DNA from: Morchella semilibera
Taxonomy: Eukaryota; Ascomycota; Pezizomycetes; Pezizales; Morchellaceae
Assembly (NCBI GenBank): GCA_009192285.1
Contig: WBVU01000009.1
Location: forward strand, 1,116,001-1,180,000
Direction of reading: 5' to 3'
Length of the DNA: 64,000 nt
The notes below the pieces were generated by a model. That model was given only the letters and a program-made list of their open reading frames with translations, made no database searches and was not told where the DNA came from. Positions 12,201 through 22,645 of the stretch are shown in pieces. The translations under genes were made by a program, and so were the position numbers. The stretch's first letter is position 1; each line of letters begins with the position of its first letter.

Positions 12201-12575
12201 GGGTCTGTCCTTGTTCTGCCACCAGGCGAAGTTGTAAACTCTATTGTATACATCCTTGTTCATATTGCCGCTGGGGCGTCGAGTCACCGGCAAATCCTAG
12301 TTGAAAGGACGGAGCTATTGAAACTTCTCGCTAGCCTGTGGAACCACCGTCTTCCTGATGTCAGGACCGGTCTTGCTTGGGTTGTTATCAACCTGACGTG
12401 GGTCGATAAGGTAGATAGCCCCGAGGAGGAGGAGGTTAGAGGCCGTATTAAAGAATTGTTGAGGCTTGGGTTTGACAAGAGCTTGGAAGGAATGTTGAAG
12501 GACTCGGAACTGGATGTTAGGGAGAGGGTTAAAACGGCGAGGTATCAGATGAGGGAGCCGGGGCAGGCCGAATAA
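9290..12575 (+). CDS. GID5: Armadillo-repeat GID complex subunit (VID28/GID5/ARMC8 family)
   Basis: Long ARM-repeat protein, about 1053 aa if phases are restored, matching the VID28/GID5/ARMC8 family. In yeast this is the scaffold of the GID E3 ubiquitin ligase that binds the substrate receptor and degrades gluconeogenic enzymes. Evidence: N-terminal ALALLSQLSNLSPSQP and HELIGHEQKKELFVRLG; repeats such as VNSIVYILVHIAAGASSHRQI; and the ARMC8-like end LPDVRTGLAWVVINLTWVDK followed by RERVKTARYQM. A Ser/His-rich low-complexity insert (about codons 350-460) and an acidic EDEDMAEIEEGEAD segment interrupt the repeats. One intron is clear: 9557-9681. The frame slips near 9305 (just after the ATG at 9290), in the CCCC run at 9868-9871 and near 10280-10305. 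The first two look like missing bases, the third like an extra one. The region after 10310 is a clean 742-codon frame. Confidence 0.85.
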
Positions 12576-13998
12576 ACGGTCCCGTGCCATATTCTTGTCA
12601 GGAATATGCACAGGGGGCCTTATTTACTTTTTATTTTTTATTTTGTATGATATGTGGTTGATAACAAGGGGTTACGTGTTTGGGGAGTCCATTTCTTTTT
12701 GAACTTTTCCTGGCTGCGTGGGGTTCATGGGGTTTGTGTCCTTTTTTTTTTTTTATTTTTATCTCTACTTATTAAGCCAGAGCTTAGTCGTCTTTAGTCT
12801 TTTCTTCGTCATGAGATATGAATCTGGTATCTTGTTTTTGTTACCGTATTTCTGTTTCTCTCTCTTGGATTATGACGAGTTGCTTGCTAAAAAATGGATC
12901 GTTTTACTCCTATCTGTGGCCCCGCGCTATATCTTGGTTTCAGACGATCTGGTTCGCTGCGATGCTTGTTGGTTAGGGAATATGGGATGGGGTGGTGGTA
13001 TAGTCTAAAAGTGTTTATTCAATTCCTGCCTGTGCCTACAAATTTACATATCCTGCTATCGAACGTACTTTAATTCATAACGAAGTGAATTGGTGGTTAT
13101 ATAGTGGTTGTCTTAAGCATACCCAGATATACAGTACTCCCAAGGAGCGTTAATGGCACTTGATTGATATGAGAATCCCGAATACGTTGGCTTATAGGCC
13201 GAAAACCCATGCCCTTAGATCTAACATAGCCCGTGAGTGAACCCCCGTTAGGCCATAATGGCACGACTGCTTTGGCCTACTTAGGGTGGGGAGGGTCCGA
13301 ATAACGAATGCCCAGGATAAAGAATCGGTAGAACTATCATTGACGGTGGGGGGAACCTCATGTATCGGCTGGGTTAGGGGTTGTGTCCGTGAGATGGCTG
13401 TGGGGCTAATATTCGGGGGGCCTGCTGATGACTTACATAATGGATTAGCGGTCTTGATGTAGGTACGTCATGAAGCTCCCTGCACGGGCGCAGGTACATG
13501 TAGACATTACGTTTGAGGCAGGTGGGGGAGTACTCAGGCGGCCGGGGCGGTGGACGCGCTAGCCTGCGCAGAAAAAACAACACGGTCGGACTAGGAATTC
13601 ATCCTCACATAATAAACATCTGTTCCCCCCCCCCCTAACGGTGGGGAAAAACCGGGCGATGGGCTATGATTCAATATATTCCAGGGTGGTATTTGTTTAC
13701 ATGTATACATAGTTCTGTCTTGAACTCGGCTGGCTGGGGAACTCAGATGCGGGCGTGTCACCGCTACTACGTCCATAGCTCCCCTGATGCCTGACAGATG
13801 CCCGCACTTACGCCACGTAGGGGTGGGCATGTTTTAAACTGCACCCTGGACGGGGGTGTGTTCCCGCTCTCATGCGACCTCTTTCCTAATTCGGAAAAGC
13901 CTAGCAACAATCGGACAATTCACACCTGGGATGGCGGAATTTCATATGTAGCAGGAAAAAATTTGTATATATTTGTAGGGGGCAATCAATGAGTACAT
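12576..13998. other. GID5 3' flank to tRNA
   Basis: T-rich 3' flank (poly-T near 12740-12752), then mixed sequence with a C11 run at 13625-13635 and TACATGTA at 13495 and 13698. No gene recognised. Confidence 0.55.
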
Positions 13999-14072
13999 GG
14001 TTTCGTGGTGTAGTTGGTTATCACACAAGTCTAACACACTTGTGGTCCCCGGTTCGAGCCCGGGCGAAATCA
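13999..14072 (+). tRNA. tRNA-Val(AAC)
   Basis: A complete intronless cloverleaf. Acceptor arm GGTTTCG pairs with CGAAATC (one G-T pair), the D arm contains GTAGTTGGTTATCAC, the anticodon stem CAAGT/ACTTG encloses the loop CTAACAC with anticodon AAC, and the T arm CCCGG-TTCGAGC-CCGGG matches the internal B box. A discriminator A and a downstream CTTTTGCTTTTTCCC T-rich terminator follow. It decodes GTT/GTC valine codons after A34 editing to inosine. Confidence 0.95.
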
Positions 14073-15274
14073 TGCCCTCCCTTCTTTTGCTTTTTCCCTC
14101 ACGGTCGATGCTGTGCGGGGTAGTGGTGAAAAAAAAAAGAAGGAAAAAAAATTGGGGTTGCACAGGATGGATGATCCCTTTTTCGTCTCGATACCGATGG
14201 AGGCCGGTCGCAGGAATGATCGGCTCTCCGATGTGACGAGCGGGTTGCTCAATACGGTCTCGGGGGTGAGGTATCGGGTTGATTACATGTATTTCACGTT
14301 TCCGCTGGGAGCGTTATCTAGCGATCTACCCTATGCTAATTGCTGATTGCTGATTGCGGTTGTGCAGGGAAAATATAACGGCAGTAAAATTTTTCACTTG
14401 ATTTTTTTTCCTTTCTTTTTTGGCATGCAGTGGGATGGGATATTCATTCTCGGGTCCCTTTTTTATATTTGATATCATATCATATCACAAGGCGCGTTAC
14501 ACAGCACAATTCCGTCCTGCAAGTCTGGCAGTTACGGCGAGAGGAAGTCTTTGTATCAAAAACATTTTATTCGTTGGTGAGTTTGGAGTTTGGAGTACGC
14601 AAAGATGCGGGTACTGCCATCCATTGATTCCATAGTGGGTATCTATCTAGAAAAGGGGGGGGGTGGGGGGTTTCCTGTTCTGAATCTTTGAGTTAGCGGG
14701 ATTGAACTCAATGGTGTGTGTGGTTTAATTAAAGTTGAGGAAGAAGGAAGAAAGGGTTAATGATCAGACAAAGTTAATAAGGTAGCGGTTGTTTTTCATC
14801 ATTGTCGAAGACCACCAGAAAGGTGACAACGAACTAAAGCCAAATGCCAGAAGTCATCATTTCGAGGGAGAGGGAGGAATTGAACTGTGCCGTGTGCGTG
14901 TGTGTGCAGTGGGAGAGAGGGAAAGAAAAAAAAAAGTAGCAATGGGGGGAGAGATTGTAAATACCTTGTTAGGACGTTAGTTTAGGGGATGTCTAGCGGT
15001 GTGATTAATGATGATGATGATGATGATGGTGGTGATGGTGATGGCGGTGAGAATGGTTCCTGCATGCTGTACTAGAGTAGCAGTAGTCAATTGAAGGTTT
15101 GTGGTGTTGTTGGTGGGGGTTGGATGAAAAAAAAAAGTTGAGAGAGAGAGGACGTTTTAAGAAGCGACCAGCCAAGCCCCCGACTGATGTATGTGTAGCC
15201 CTGAACCCTTGATTGGGGCGGTAGCGAGACCTGATGATGTAGCCGAGCAGACTCGCTCGCAGCGGCGTCAAAGT

Positions 15275-15297
15275 GAGAGAGAGAGAGAGAGAGAGAG
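15275..15297. repeat. GA dinucleotide microsatellite
   Basis: Uninterrupted GA repeats of about 11 units. Confidence 0.85.
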
Positions 15298-15744
15298 CAG
15301 TAATAGAGCACACGACCGATTGACTGATTGATTTTACTTAAATGTATGTAATTAAAGGAAATAAATAAAAAAAAAACACCCCCCCCCCCCAAATCTCGAT
15401 TGATTGATTCTTTTTTTCTCTCTCTTTTTCAAATTAGATTTTCTTGATTGATCTCTTTTTAGCCAAGGACGGGACAGCCGGGCTTTTTCTACAAAGACGA
15501 CGACTGAGTTTAGCACTTTCTTCCGACGAAAGTGACGCTGGTTGTACATGGGATTGGTTAATTGTCTCTCACAAGCAGCCGAACGTTCGGGCACTCCAGA
15601 TCGAGGGTGCTCTAACCTACATACACTATCATATCCCGCTACTACCACAACCTCCTCCTCCTCCACCACCACCACACCCCCCCCCCAAATCCATCCATCG
15701 AGCGGTAAAAAAAAAACCCCTCGAGTGACCACCACCACCACTAC

Positions 15745-15935
15745 TACTTATCTCTTTCCTTCTCCCTTCTCTTCCTCTTCCTCTTCCTCTTCCTCTTTTC
15801 TTCTCCCTTCTCCCTCCCTCCCTCCTTCTCCTTCTCCTTCTTCTTCTCGTTCCCTTCCTCTCCAAGGGTCAATTCTTCTTAATAATAATAATAGGAAAAA
15901 GGATCGATTGGATATATAATATATATATATACACA
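15745..15935 (+). promoter_or_regulatory. Pyrimidine-rich tract and TA-rich box, likely VTC core promoter/leader
   Basis: A CT-rich tract of over 100 bases is followed by a TATATAATATATATATATA stretch (about 15912-15931), 45 bases before the VTC ATG at 15977. CT-rich DNA near transcription starts is typical of strongly expressed fungal genes. Assignment as a promoter is inference. Confidence 0.45.
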
Positions 15936-15976
15936 TACCAACCCTAATACCACAACAACCACCACAACCACCCATC

Positions 15977-18621
15977 ATGCGTTTCGGCAAGACCCTCCAA
16001 TCCTCAATTTACGCGCCATGGCGTGAACACTACATCGACTACGCAAAGCTCAAACGTCTCCTGCACGAGGGCGATGACAGCGACTCGGAACGCGGCCCCA
16101 CCTCCCGTACCGGCGAGGGCTACAAGTCCCGTCCCTGGACCGAGGACGATGAGTCGGCCTTCGTCGAGGAGCTCATCAACGTGCAGCTCGAAAAGGTCAA
16201 CAACTTCCAGCGCATGATGAGCGACCAGCTCAAGGAGCGCACAGCAAAGCTCGAGGCCCGCATGGAGAGGCTCACGGCTGAGGACAAGAAGGAGGAGATT
16301 AGCGAGGGGGAGAAGCAGAAGTTGCTTAAGCAGTCGCTGGAAGAGCTCGACGCTATCATGAGCGATATAGACGAGCTCAAGGTGTTCTCCAGAGTCAATT
16401 TCACGGGGTTCCTAAAGGCAGCGAAGAAGCACGATCGTCGCCCGAGAGGCGCGCCCCAGCAGCAGCAGAAGGGTAAGGGGAAAGGGAAGGCGGGCTCTGG
16501 TGTTGGGGAGTACAAGATTCGCCCACTGTTGCAGGTTAGGCTGAGTGCGTTGGAGTTTAATAAGGAGGATTACAGCCCGCTGTTGTTCAGGTGAGTGAGA
16601 AATGATATCTCCACGTGATTTTTTTTTTTTTTTTTGCGGTTCACTGCGTTTCATGGTTCTCGATATTTACGTTATTCACAGACTTTCCGCTATGGACACT
16701 TTCATCCGCGATAACCTTCACCAGGGCGGACCCGGACAGACCCGTGCATCCTCAGTTGCATCTGGCCCACAAGGCGCTGGACACCGTAAATACACCTCAC
16801 ATAAGTTTTGGGTGCACCCCAGCAATGTCGCTGAGGTCAAGACATTCATCCAACGACGTCTTCCCATCCTTATCTACAACCCGCAGCCCTCGAAAGAGAT
16901 TGAGGCAAATCGCCGTGATCCAACGATCAATTCACTGTACTTTGATAACCCAGAGTTCTCGCTCTACACCGACAAGATCTCCAAGAAACCCGAAGCAGCC
17001 TCACTACGTCTCCGCTGGTATGGCCAGCTCTCACAGAAACCAGATATCAACATTGAGCGAAAAACTCTCAAGGGCGGTGCTGCGGAAAACGACTCTGAAG
17101 GCGCAGTTGAGGAGCGTATCTTCATCAAGGAGAAGTATGTTAAGGACTTCATTAACGGTTCCTACTCTATGGAGAAGAACGTTCAGAAGATGAAGGACCG
17201 AGGCAACAAGAGTGAGGACGTCAATCGCTACGAAGCCCTCGTCGAGTCCCTCCAGGGTTACATCAAGGAGAAGAATCTCGAGCCCGTCATGCGCGCCGTC
17301 TATACCCGCACAGCCTTCCAGATTCCCGGCGACGACCGTATTAGAGTGTCACTCGACACCGACCTCGCGCTTATCCGCGAGGACTCGCTGGACTTGGAAC
17401 GCCCCTGCAGGGACCCCGAGGACTGGCACAGAAAGGACATTGACGACGCGGAGATGGAGTACCCGTTCAACAGCCTGCGCAAGGGCGAGATCTCTCGCTT
17501 CCCATACGCGCTCCTCGAGATCAAGGTCCAAGAGTCGGCGCTCCGCGGGCGCAGCAAGGAGTGGGTCCAGGACCTCATGAACTCGCATCTGATCAAGGGC
17601 GCGCCGCGCTTCAGCAAGTTCGCGCACGGTGTCGCGGTCCTCTTTGAAGACCACGTCAACAGCTTCCCCTTCTGGCTCAGCGAGCTGGACAAGGACATTC
17701 GCCAGGACCCCAAGCAGGCCTGGGAGGCCGAACAGGAGAAGGCCAAGAAACAAGCCGAGGACGAGACTATCGTCGGCAGCTTCATCCCCGGCGCTCGCGA
17801 TTTTGGGGGTCGCGCCGGCGCACCAAGGGGCGCGGCAGGCGGATACAGCCAGACGCCGCCCGGTCCCGACCGCCGCTTCCCAATGGTCATGCAGGAGAGT
17901 GGCGCCAAGAAGCAGCCCTCGGAGGATGTCGCCGAGGTCAGCAGCGAGCATACGGAAGAAGAGGAAGAGGACGCGGCCACAGACGACGAGGATAAGCCCA
18001 CGAATGTCGTGACCATCGCGGGCCTGCGCTCCCTCTTCCCTACCTTCTCAACATCGCGCTATGGTCAGGCCCACCGCGGCCCCGTAAAGCTACCGCCGGG
18101 CGTCCAGAAACCAGGAACGCTGATCATGCACTCGGGGCCTGTGCAGGTCGAGGCAAAGGTGTGGCTGGCGAACCAGCGCACGTTCCTGAAGTGGCAGCAT
18201 GTCTCGATCCTGCTGGCCAGTTTGAGCATTGGGCTGTACAACGCTGCGGGGCCACACAACTTTATTGCTAGGTGGCTGGCGCTGGTGTACACGTGTATTG
18301 CGATCTTTGCGGCAGGATGGGGCTACGGCATGTACATGTGGCGCTCGAAGCTGATCAAGGAGCGGTCGGGTAAGGACTTTGATAATGTGCTGGGGCCGGT
18401 GGTGGTATGTGTTGCGTTGGCTGTTGCGTTGGTGGTTAATTTTGCGTTCCAGGTAGGGTTTTGTTCTAGTTTTTTTTTTTTTTTGTAGTAGAGAGAAAGG
18501 CTAACGGGTTTATGTGTAGTATCGCGCTGCAATGGAGAAGCACCGCCGCCATCACAACGGAACAGAGCTCCTGGAGCTCGCCTCCGAGACGGCCAAGTAT
18601 CTGTCTGGGCTCGAGCTCTAA
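15977..18621 (+). CDS. VTC2/3: Vacuolar transporter chaperone subunit, VTC2/VTC3 type (SPX-polyP polymerase-like-VTC1 domains)
   Basis: Three exons (15977-16590, 16682-18452, 18520-18621) join in perfect phase to 828 aa, close to yeast Vtc2/Vtc3. The order is an N-terminal SPX domain (MRFGKTLQSSIYAPWREHYI, then VNFTGFLKAAKKHD), which senses inositol pyrophosphates; a central tunnel domain (HKFWVHPSNVAEVKTFI, INSLYFDN, LRLRWYG, INIERKT, YTRTAFQIPGDDRIRVSLDT, FPYALLEIKV, RFSKFAHGVAVLF); an acidic linker (EEEEEDAATDDEDK); and three C-terminal VTC1/DUF202 membrane helices. It should act in the vacuolar-membrane complex that makes and imports polyphosphate. YSPLLFRLS and ERPCRDPEDWHRKDID resemble the Vtc2/Vtc3 branch more than catalytic Vtc4, so a regulatory subunit role is inferred. 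The third membrane helix is split by the last intron. Confidence 0.93.
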
Positions 18622-19804
18622 GTGCTCCACCAGATGTAATGAAACGAGAGAAACGAGACGTAATTTGTATGAGCTCTAGTACATGTATCTATCTGTAAGG
18701 TTTGGGGATCGGTTGGTTGGTTGGGTTAGGTTGGTTGTTTAGGAGACATACGAAGGAAAGGGGCCTGTCATGAAAGCATTAATTTGTGCGTTTTGTTTTG
18801 TTGTGTGTGGGGCTATAACAATTGTTGGATTCGATTGTTTTTTTTTGTTTTTTTTTTTACGTTACGATGGGAGATGTCTATTTCTGTTTGTGTGTGTCTA
18901 TCGATGAGTAGCATTTATTCTATTCCACTTTCTTGTGTCCCCTTTTTTTTTGTGCGCGCGCGTGTGTGTGTTTGTGCGTGTTGTGGATATGATATATGGG
19001 GTATTTATTTTATCTAGCTATCTATCTAGCTACATGTCCGTTTGTCTGTTTGGTAGTCGCCATTTTTCTCTTACCAATTGTTTTTTTTTTTTACACTCGA
19101 GCTGTGGTGGTTGAGGTTGTGGTTGGGAGGGACCTTCTTACGTAAAGTATATTTTAACATCACGATCATAAGCAATCACTCGGTCCACCCAACGGCCAAC
19201 CCCTGAGCCAATGATCGAGCTGCAAAACCGTTGTCACAACCCCACTATCTACCTGTGTTAAGAACCCCCTCCCCCGCCCACCAAGCAACTGGGGCTGGAC
19301 CAATGGAGCGATGGACTGCTGCCCTGCCCCGCCTGCATGATGTGTGTAACATTGCTTGCCTGAATCTGTTCCTTCTGGGTGCTTGCCTAATAACAGCTAT
19401 TTCGAGGGAGAGGAGAGAGTAGATGGAAGGGCGTCGAAGTAAGTGTTTTTTTTTTATGAAGAGAAGAGTCCTAGGAACACTGCCTTCTTGTCTGCACCTC
19501 ACTGATCTGGACCCGCTCTACGTATTGGGTATTTACGGCCTGCCTACGTACCTGCCCAATGGATATAAACCACCATGCCACCACATCCCACCCACCTTCT
19601 CTCCGGCGTCCAGAGCCCAGAGACCAAAGCCAAACACCCTCTCCCTCCTCTCCCTCCCTTCCTTCCCACAATCCCGCCCTGCCTGCCCTGCCCTGATCCT
19701 ACAAGCCAAACCAAACCTATAATATATATATATATAAAAACTAAGAAACTAAGAAATTAAGAATTAAAAAAAAGACACAAAACTAGCTACAATACACCAC
19801 AGAA
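18622..19804. other. VTC 3' flank and upstream region of next gene
   Basis: T/G-rich 3' flank with short T runs, a GTGTGTG stretch near 18958-18972 and CTAT repeats near 19013-19030, then a C/T-rich leader. No gene recognised. Confidence 0.55.
19640..19740 (+). promoter_or_regulatory. CT-rich tract and TA-rich box before the 19.8 kb gene
   Basis: CCTCTCCCTCC-type pyrimidine tract followed by a TATAATATATATATATATA stretch (19719-19737), 65 bases before the ATG. Same layout as in front of the VTC gene. Promoter role is inferred. Confidence 0.4.
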
Positions 19805-21808
19805 ATGGCAAACAGCCGCTTCGTCTCCGGCATCGGCCCCACCCCCTTCGTCCCCGACACCCCGCGCACCCTCCTCTCCGGCACGGCCTCGGACACACCA
19901 CACACGGCCATCCCCCTCCCCACAGCCACGGACCCCGCCGTCGCCGCAATCCCGAAGGAGTCGCTGCACCCGTCCGCGTTCGGCACCGTCGCGTCCTACA
20001 ACTGGGTCTACGGCCCCGGAAAGCGCCTGAAGATCATTGTCCCCGGTACGGTCCTCCTCCCCCCTCTTTTTTTTTGGTTGTTATTGGTTGTTATTGGCGC
20101 TGACGATCGGATCGGGGGGGGACGCAACAGGGTACCCGTCGTGCTGGAACCCGCCAAAGATGCCGGTAAAGCTCCCGCAGGACACGGGGTTCCGCATGAT
20201 CCACCAGAACGAGTATTTCTCGCCGGGCACGCCGCTGCGGCCCCTGCTCAGGGCCGTGTTCACGAATAGGCCCGGGTACGACATCCGCGGCGTGGACTAC
20301 GTGACGGACCGCAACAGCCTGCTGAAGCTGTTCAAGTTTGTGAGGGGGGAGGTGCACGCGGAGAAGCAGGAGGCGGCGGCGGGAGGGAGGGGTGAGGGCC
20401 GAGGCGGGGGGTATCGAGGCGGCGGCGAGGGTCGAGGCGCATATAGAGGCGGTGCTGCGGAGGGCCGCGGTGGGTTTGTCGTCTGCGGTGGGAGAGGCGG
20501 GTATCGTGGATCTCTAGATGGTCGCGGCGGTAATTACACCGTTGATGCCCGCGGCGGCCATAGTGGTCGTGGCGGCCGCATCAGTGTCGGCGTCGGTGGT
20601 CCCCCTCACAACCCCCGCGCACCCCCAACACCCCCTGCTAGCCCCGGATCCCCTACGACCCCCCCTTCCTGGCGGGACCGGCACGCGCCCTCCCGCGGCG
20701 GCGGCGGCCTCTATTACGGCGGGCGGGGGCGCGGCGGCGGGCTCGGCTACAACAGCTCCCGCACCATCAACAACATGGACCCGCCTGCCGACGTGCGCAT
20801 CGATGTTGACATTGTTGGCGGGGGTCCTGGCGGGCCACGTGCGTCGATGCTGCTCTCGCGATGGGAGACCCAGAGCAGCGAGGTGGTGCCAGAGGGTAAG
20901 TTTATGGGCTGGGGCTACCAGTTCTTGAATGGGTTTACGAGGTTCGGGGATGCGGGCGAGGAGGCGGTCATGGATGAGGGGGAGCTGCAGAGTCACCATA
21001 GGGTCGTCGAGTATGAGATGGGCGGGTGCCGCTTTCTGGTCCGGTTTCATGGGGATGCGGTTACGGAGGGGCTGGCGGAGTTTCGGCTGTGGGCGGAGAG
21101 GGAGAGGGCGGAGAGGGCGAGGAAGGAGAGGAGGGAGAGGAGGGAGAGGGAGAAGGAGGAGAGGGAGAGGAGGGAGAGGGCGGGTGAGGAGAAGAAGAAG
21201 GAGAAGAAGGAGGAGGGAGGGAGTAAGGAGAAGAGTCCACCGGCGAAGAAGGCGGATGATTGGTTGGAGAAGGAGTTCGTGGAAGGTGTTGCGAACCTGA
21301 CACTGAACAGGGTCAAGACGACTAGTAAGTCTATATACTTGTATATATTAGTTTCATATATATCTATATACTAACATCCTATAATCTAGTCGCCATCGAA
21401 GCCCACAAAAGCCTGGCCCCCCTCTACCCGCACTCCGCCATGGTCGGCATCAAGACATGCACCACCAACTCAGCACCCATGATGATGCTCCGGGCCATCC
21501 CGCAGGTCTTCTTCGCGCAGACGCCGCACCTCTTCATTGGCTACCACCGCGGGGGGTGTTTTGACCATGTGGAGAAGATCCAGACGGGGCCGCTGCTGCG
21601 GAAGTGGGAGGACGAGAACGAGGTGGTGCTGAAGCGCTACCTGGTGCTGCTTGCGCGCATCCGGGACGTGGTGGAGGGCATGGAGGGCAGGAGGGCGACG
21701 CTGGTGCTTACGAGTGGGAAGGAGGAGGAGGGTATTAAGGTGTATAAGAGGGCGGAGGGACAGCCGGGACCGGTGCCGAGTGATTTGGTGGCAAAGTGGG
21801 ATGTGTAG
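19805..21808 (+). CDS. Conserved fungal protein with RGG-rich insert, 617 aa
   Basis: Three exons (19805-20045, 20131-21324, 21390-21808; introns of 85 and 65 nt, the second with a CTAAC branch site) give 618 codons in perfect phase. The N-terminal VASYNWVYGPG followed by IVPGYPSCWNPPKMPVKL, a central FMGWGYQFLNGFTRFG and VVEYEMGGCRFLVRFHGDA, and a C-terminal MMMLRAIPQVFFAQTPHLFIGYH and LLRKWEDENEVVLKRYLVLL resemble a widespread filamentous-fungal family that databases often mislabel as geranylgeranyl pyrophosphate synthase. I see no prenyltransferase DDXXD motif, and its function is unknown to me. Between the N-terminal and central blocks (about residues 140-290) sits a Gly/Arg-rich region with repeated GRGG/YRGG units, as in RNA-binding RGG boxes. 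A Lys/Glu/Arg-rich, probably coiled segment follows (about 400-460). Confidence 0.83.
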
Positions 21809-22234
21809 GGGGTCAATTGACTTGTTTGTTTGTTTAATCAGAGGTTATCATGTCATGTCATGTCGTGTTAGCAATATTCTGTGTTTTGTTGTTGTTCGTA
21901 AGAGTTGTGTTGTTTATCAATCGAAGAATCATTGACATCTATCCTGAATCACAGACCATCACTCGCACCTTCTCTCACCTCTTTTTGAAATATGAATAAA
22001 GATATAATAAGCTTTGTTACATCTTTAATATTGAGTACAAAGGGAGTGTCTCATATTGGCATACAAGACAGTCACATATAACGGATATAAAGTCCTGGCA
22101 GTACAATTGTTGACTGTGCTCGGAAGCAACACAATTGCAATATATACAACATCTCTGTTCCTCTGTGCTGTTAAATCATTACTTGTCAAGACGATTGTTT
22201 CGAGCTCATGCATACGTACATAAATGTAAATGTA

Positions 22235-22304
22235 CATGTACTTCGGGTGGAGGGGTAAGTGAGAAGGCACCAAACTGCGTCTTCTCACTTACCCGAAGTA
22301 CATG
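22235..22304. repeat. Imperfect inverted repeat (stem of 24 bp with one bulge)
   Basis: The right arm (22281-22304) is the exact reverse complement of the left arm (22235-22266) apart from an extra 8 bases (GGAGGGG plus one T) in the left arm at about 22249-22256. The loop is 14 bases. It begins in a TACATGTA palindrome and lies about 100 bp before the U3 TATA box. Confidence 0.85.
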
Positions 22305-22401
22305 GCAGGGCTTGGCCACTCTTTTCTCCCCTTTCCCGCGTACTCTATTTTCGCCGCCCTGCCACACACAGTCCTTGGCACCGTATACCCCCCCCTCCAG
22401 C

Positions 22402-22409
22402 TATAAAAG
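22402..22409 (+). promoter_or_regulatory. TATA box of the U3 snoRNA gene
   Basis: TATAAAAG lies about 40 bases before the proposed U3 5' end, followed by a CTCCCCTCTCCCCT tract. Position and sequence fit a Pol II snoRNA promoter. Confidence 0.65.
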
Positions 22410-22444
22410 CCGCACTCTCCCCTCTCCCCTCTTCTCCACATTAT

Positions 22445-22645
22445 GCGATTTTACTTCATAGGATCATTTTCTATAGTAAATCGCCTCGTCTAAACTCTCT
22501 TACCAGAGCCACAGACACTTCCAACCTGGGGGATGATTTCTTATCTCCCCACCCATGAGTGATGCCGTCTTTGCCTCCGCTTCGGCGGTGGTTGGCTATG
22601 ATCTCAACCCCGAAAGGGGTGGGTGGGGATGATGGTCTGACAGGT
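22445..22645 (+). ncRNA. U3 small nucleolar RNA
   Basis: U3 guides early pre-rRNA cleavage in the small-subunit processome. The sequence at 22453 onward, ACTTCATAGGATCATTTTC then TATAGT, is the conserved U3 5' domain (box A'/A region), followed by AGAGCCAC as in yeast U3. Downstream come a C'-like GGATGATTTC (about 22531), a B-like GAGTGATGCC (about 22557), a C-like GCTATGATCTCAACCCC (about 22588) and the terminal box D context GGTCTGACAGG (box D TCTGA at 22636-22640). GC-rich stems CTCCGCTTCGGCGG and CCCCGAAAGGGG lie between. A T-rich region follows. The yeast U3 genes carry an intron in the 5' domain; none is seen here. Ends are approximate to about 5 bases. Confidence 0.9.

Larger units (their letters stand above)
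14073..15976. other. Upstream region of the VTC gene with simple repeats
   Basis: Non-coding. It includes an ATG/ATC trinucleotide run (about 15008-15027), a GA dinucleotide run (about 15275-15297), C12 at 15379-15390, a long pyrimidine-rich tract at about 15645-15870, and a TA-rich box before the VTC start. Long open frames on either strand across the CT tract are compositional artefacts. Confidence 0.6.
21809..22444. other. Upstream region of U3 with inverted repeat
   Basis: 3' flank of the previous gene, then the upstream region of the U3 snoRNA gene, holding the imperfect inverted repeat at 22235-22304 and a TATA box at 22402. Confidence 0.6.

Noticed and set aside
15629-15990. Arg/Gly-rich and Ser-rich open frames over the CT tract
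   Set aside because: Produced by simple-sequence composition; no start context or conserved sequence.
17300-18016. 238-codon minus frame opposite the VTC gene
   Set aside because: Shadow of a GC-rich, codon-biased gene; Ser/Leu-rich and without family features, while the plus strand has clear domains and exact splicing.
20514-21050. 178-codon minus frame opposite the RGG gene
   Set aside because: Antisense of a GC-rich coding exon; Ala/Pro composition only.
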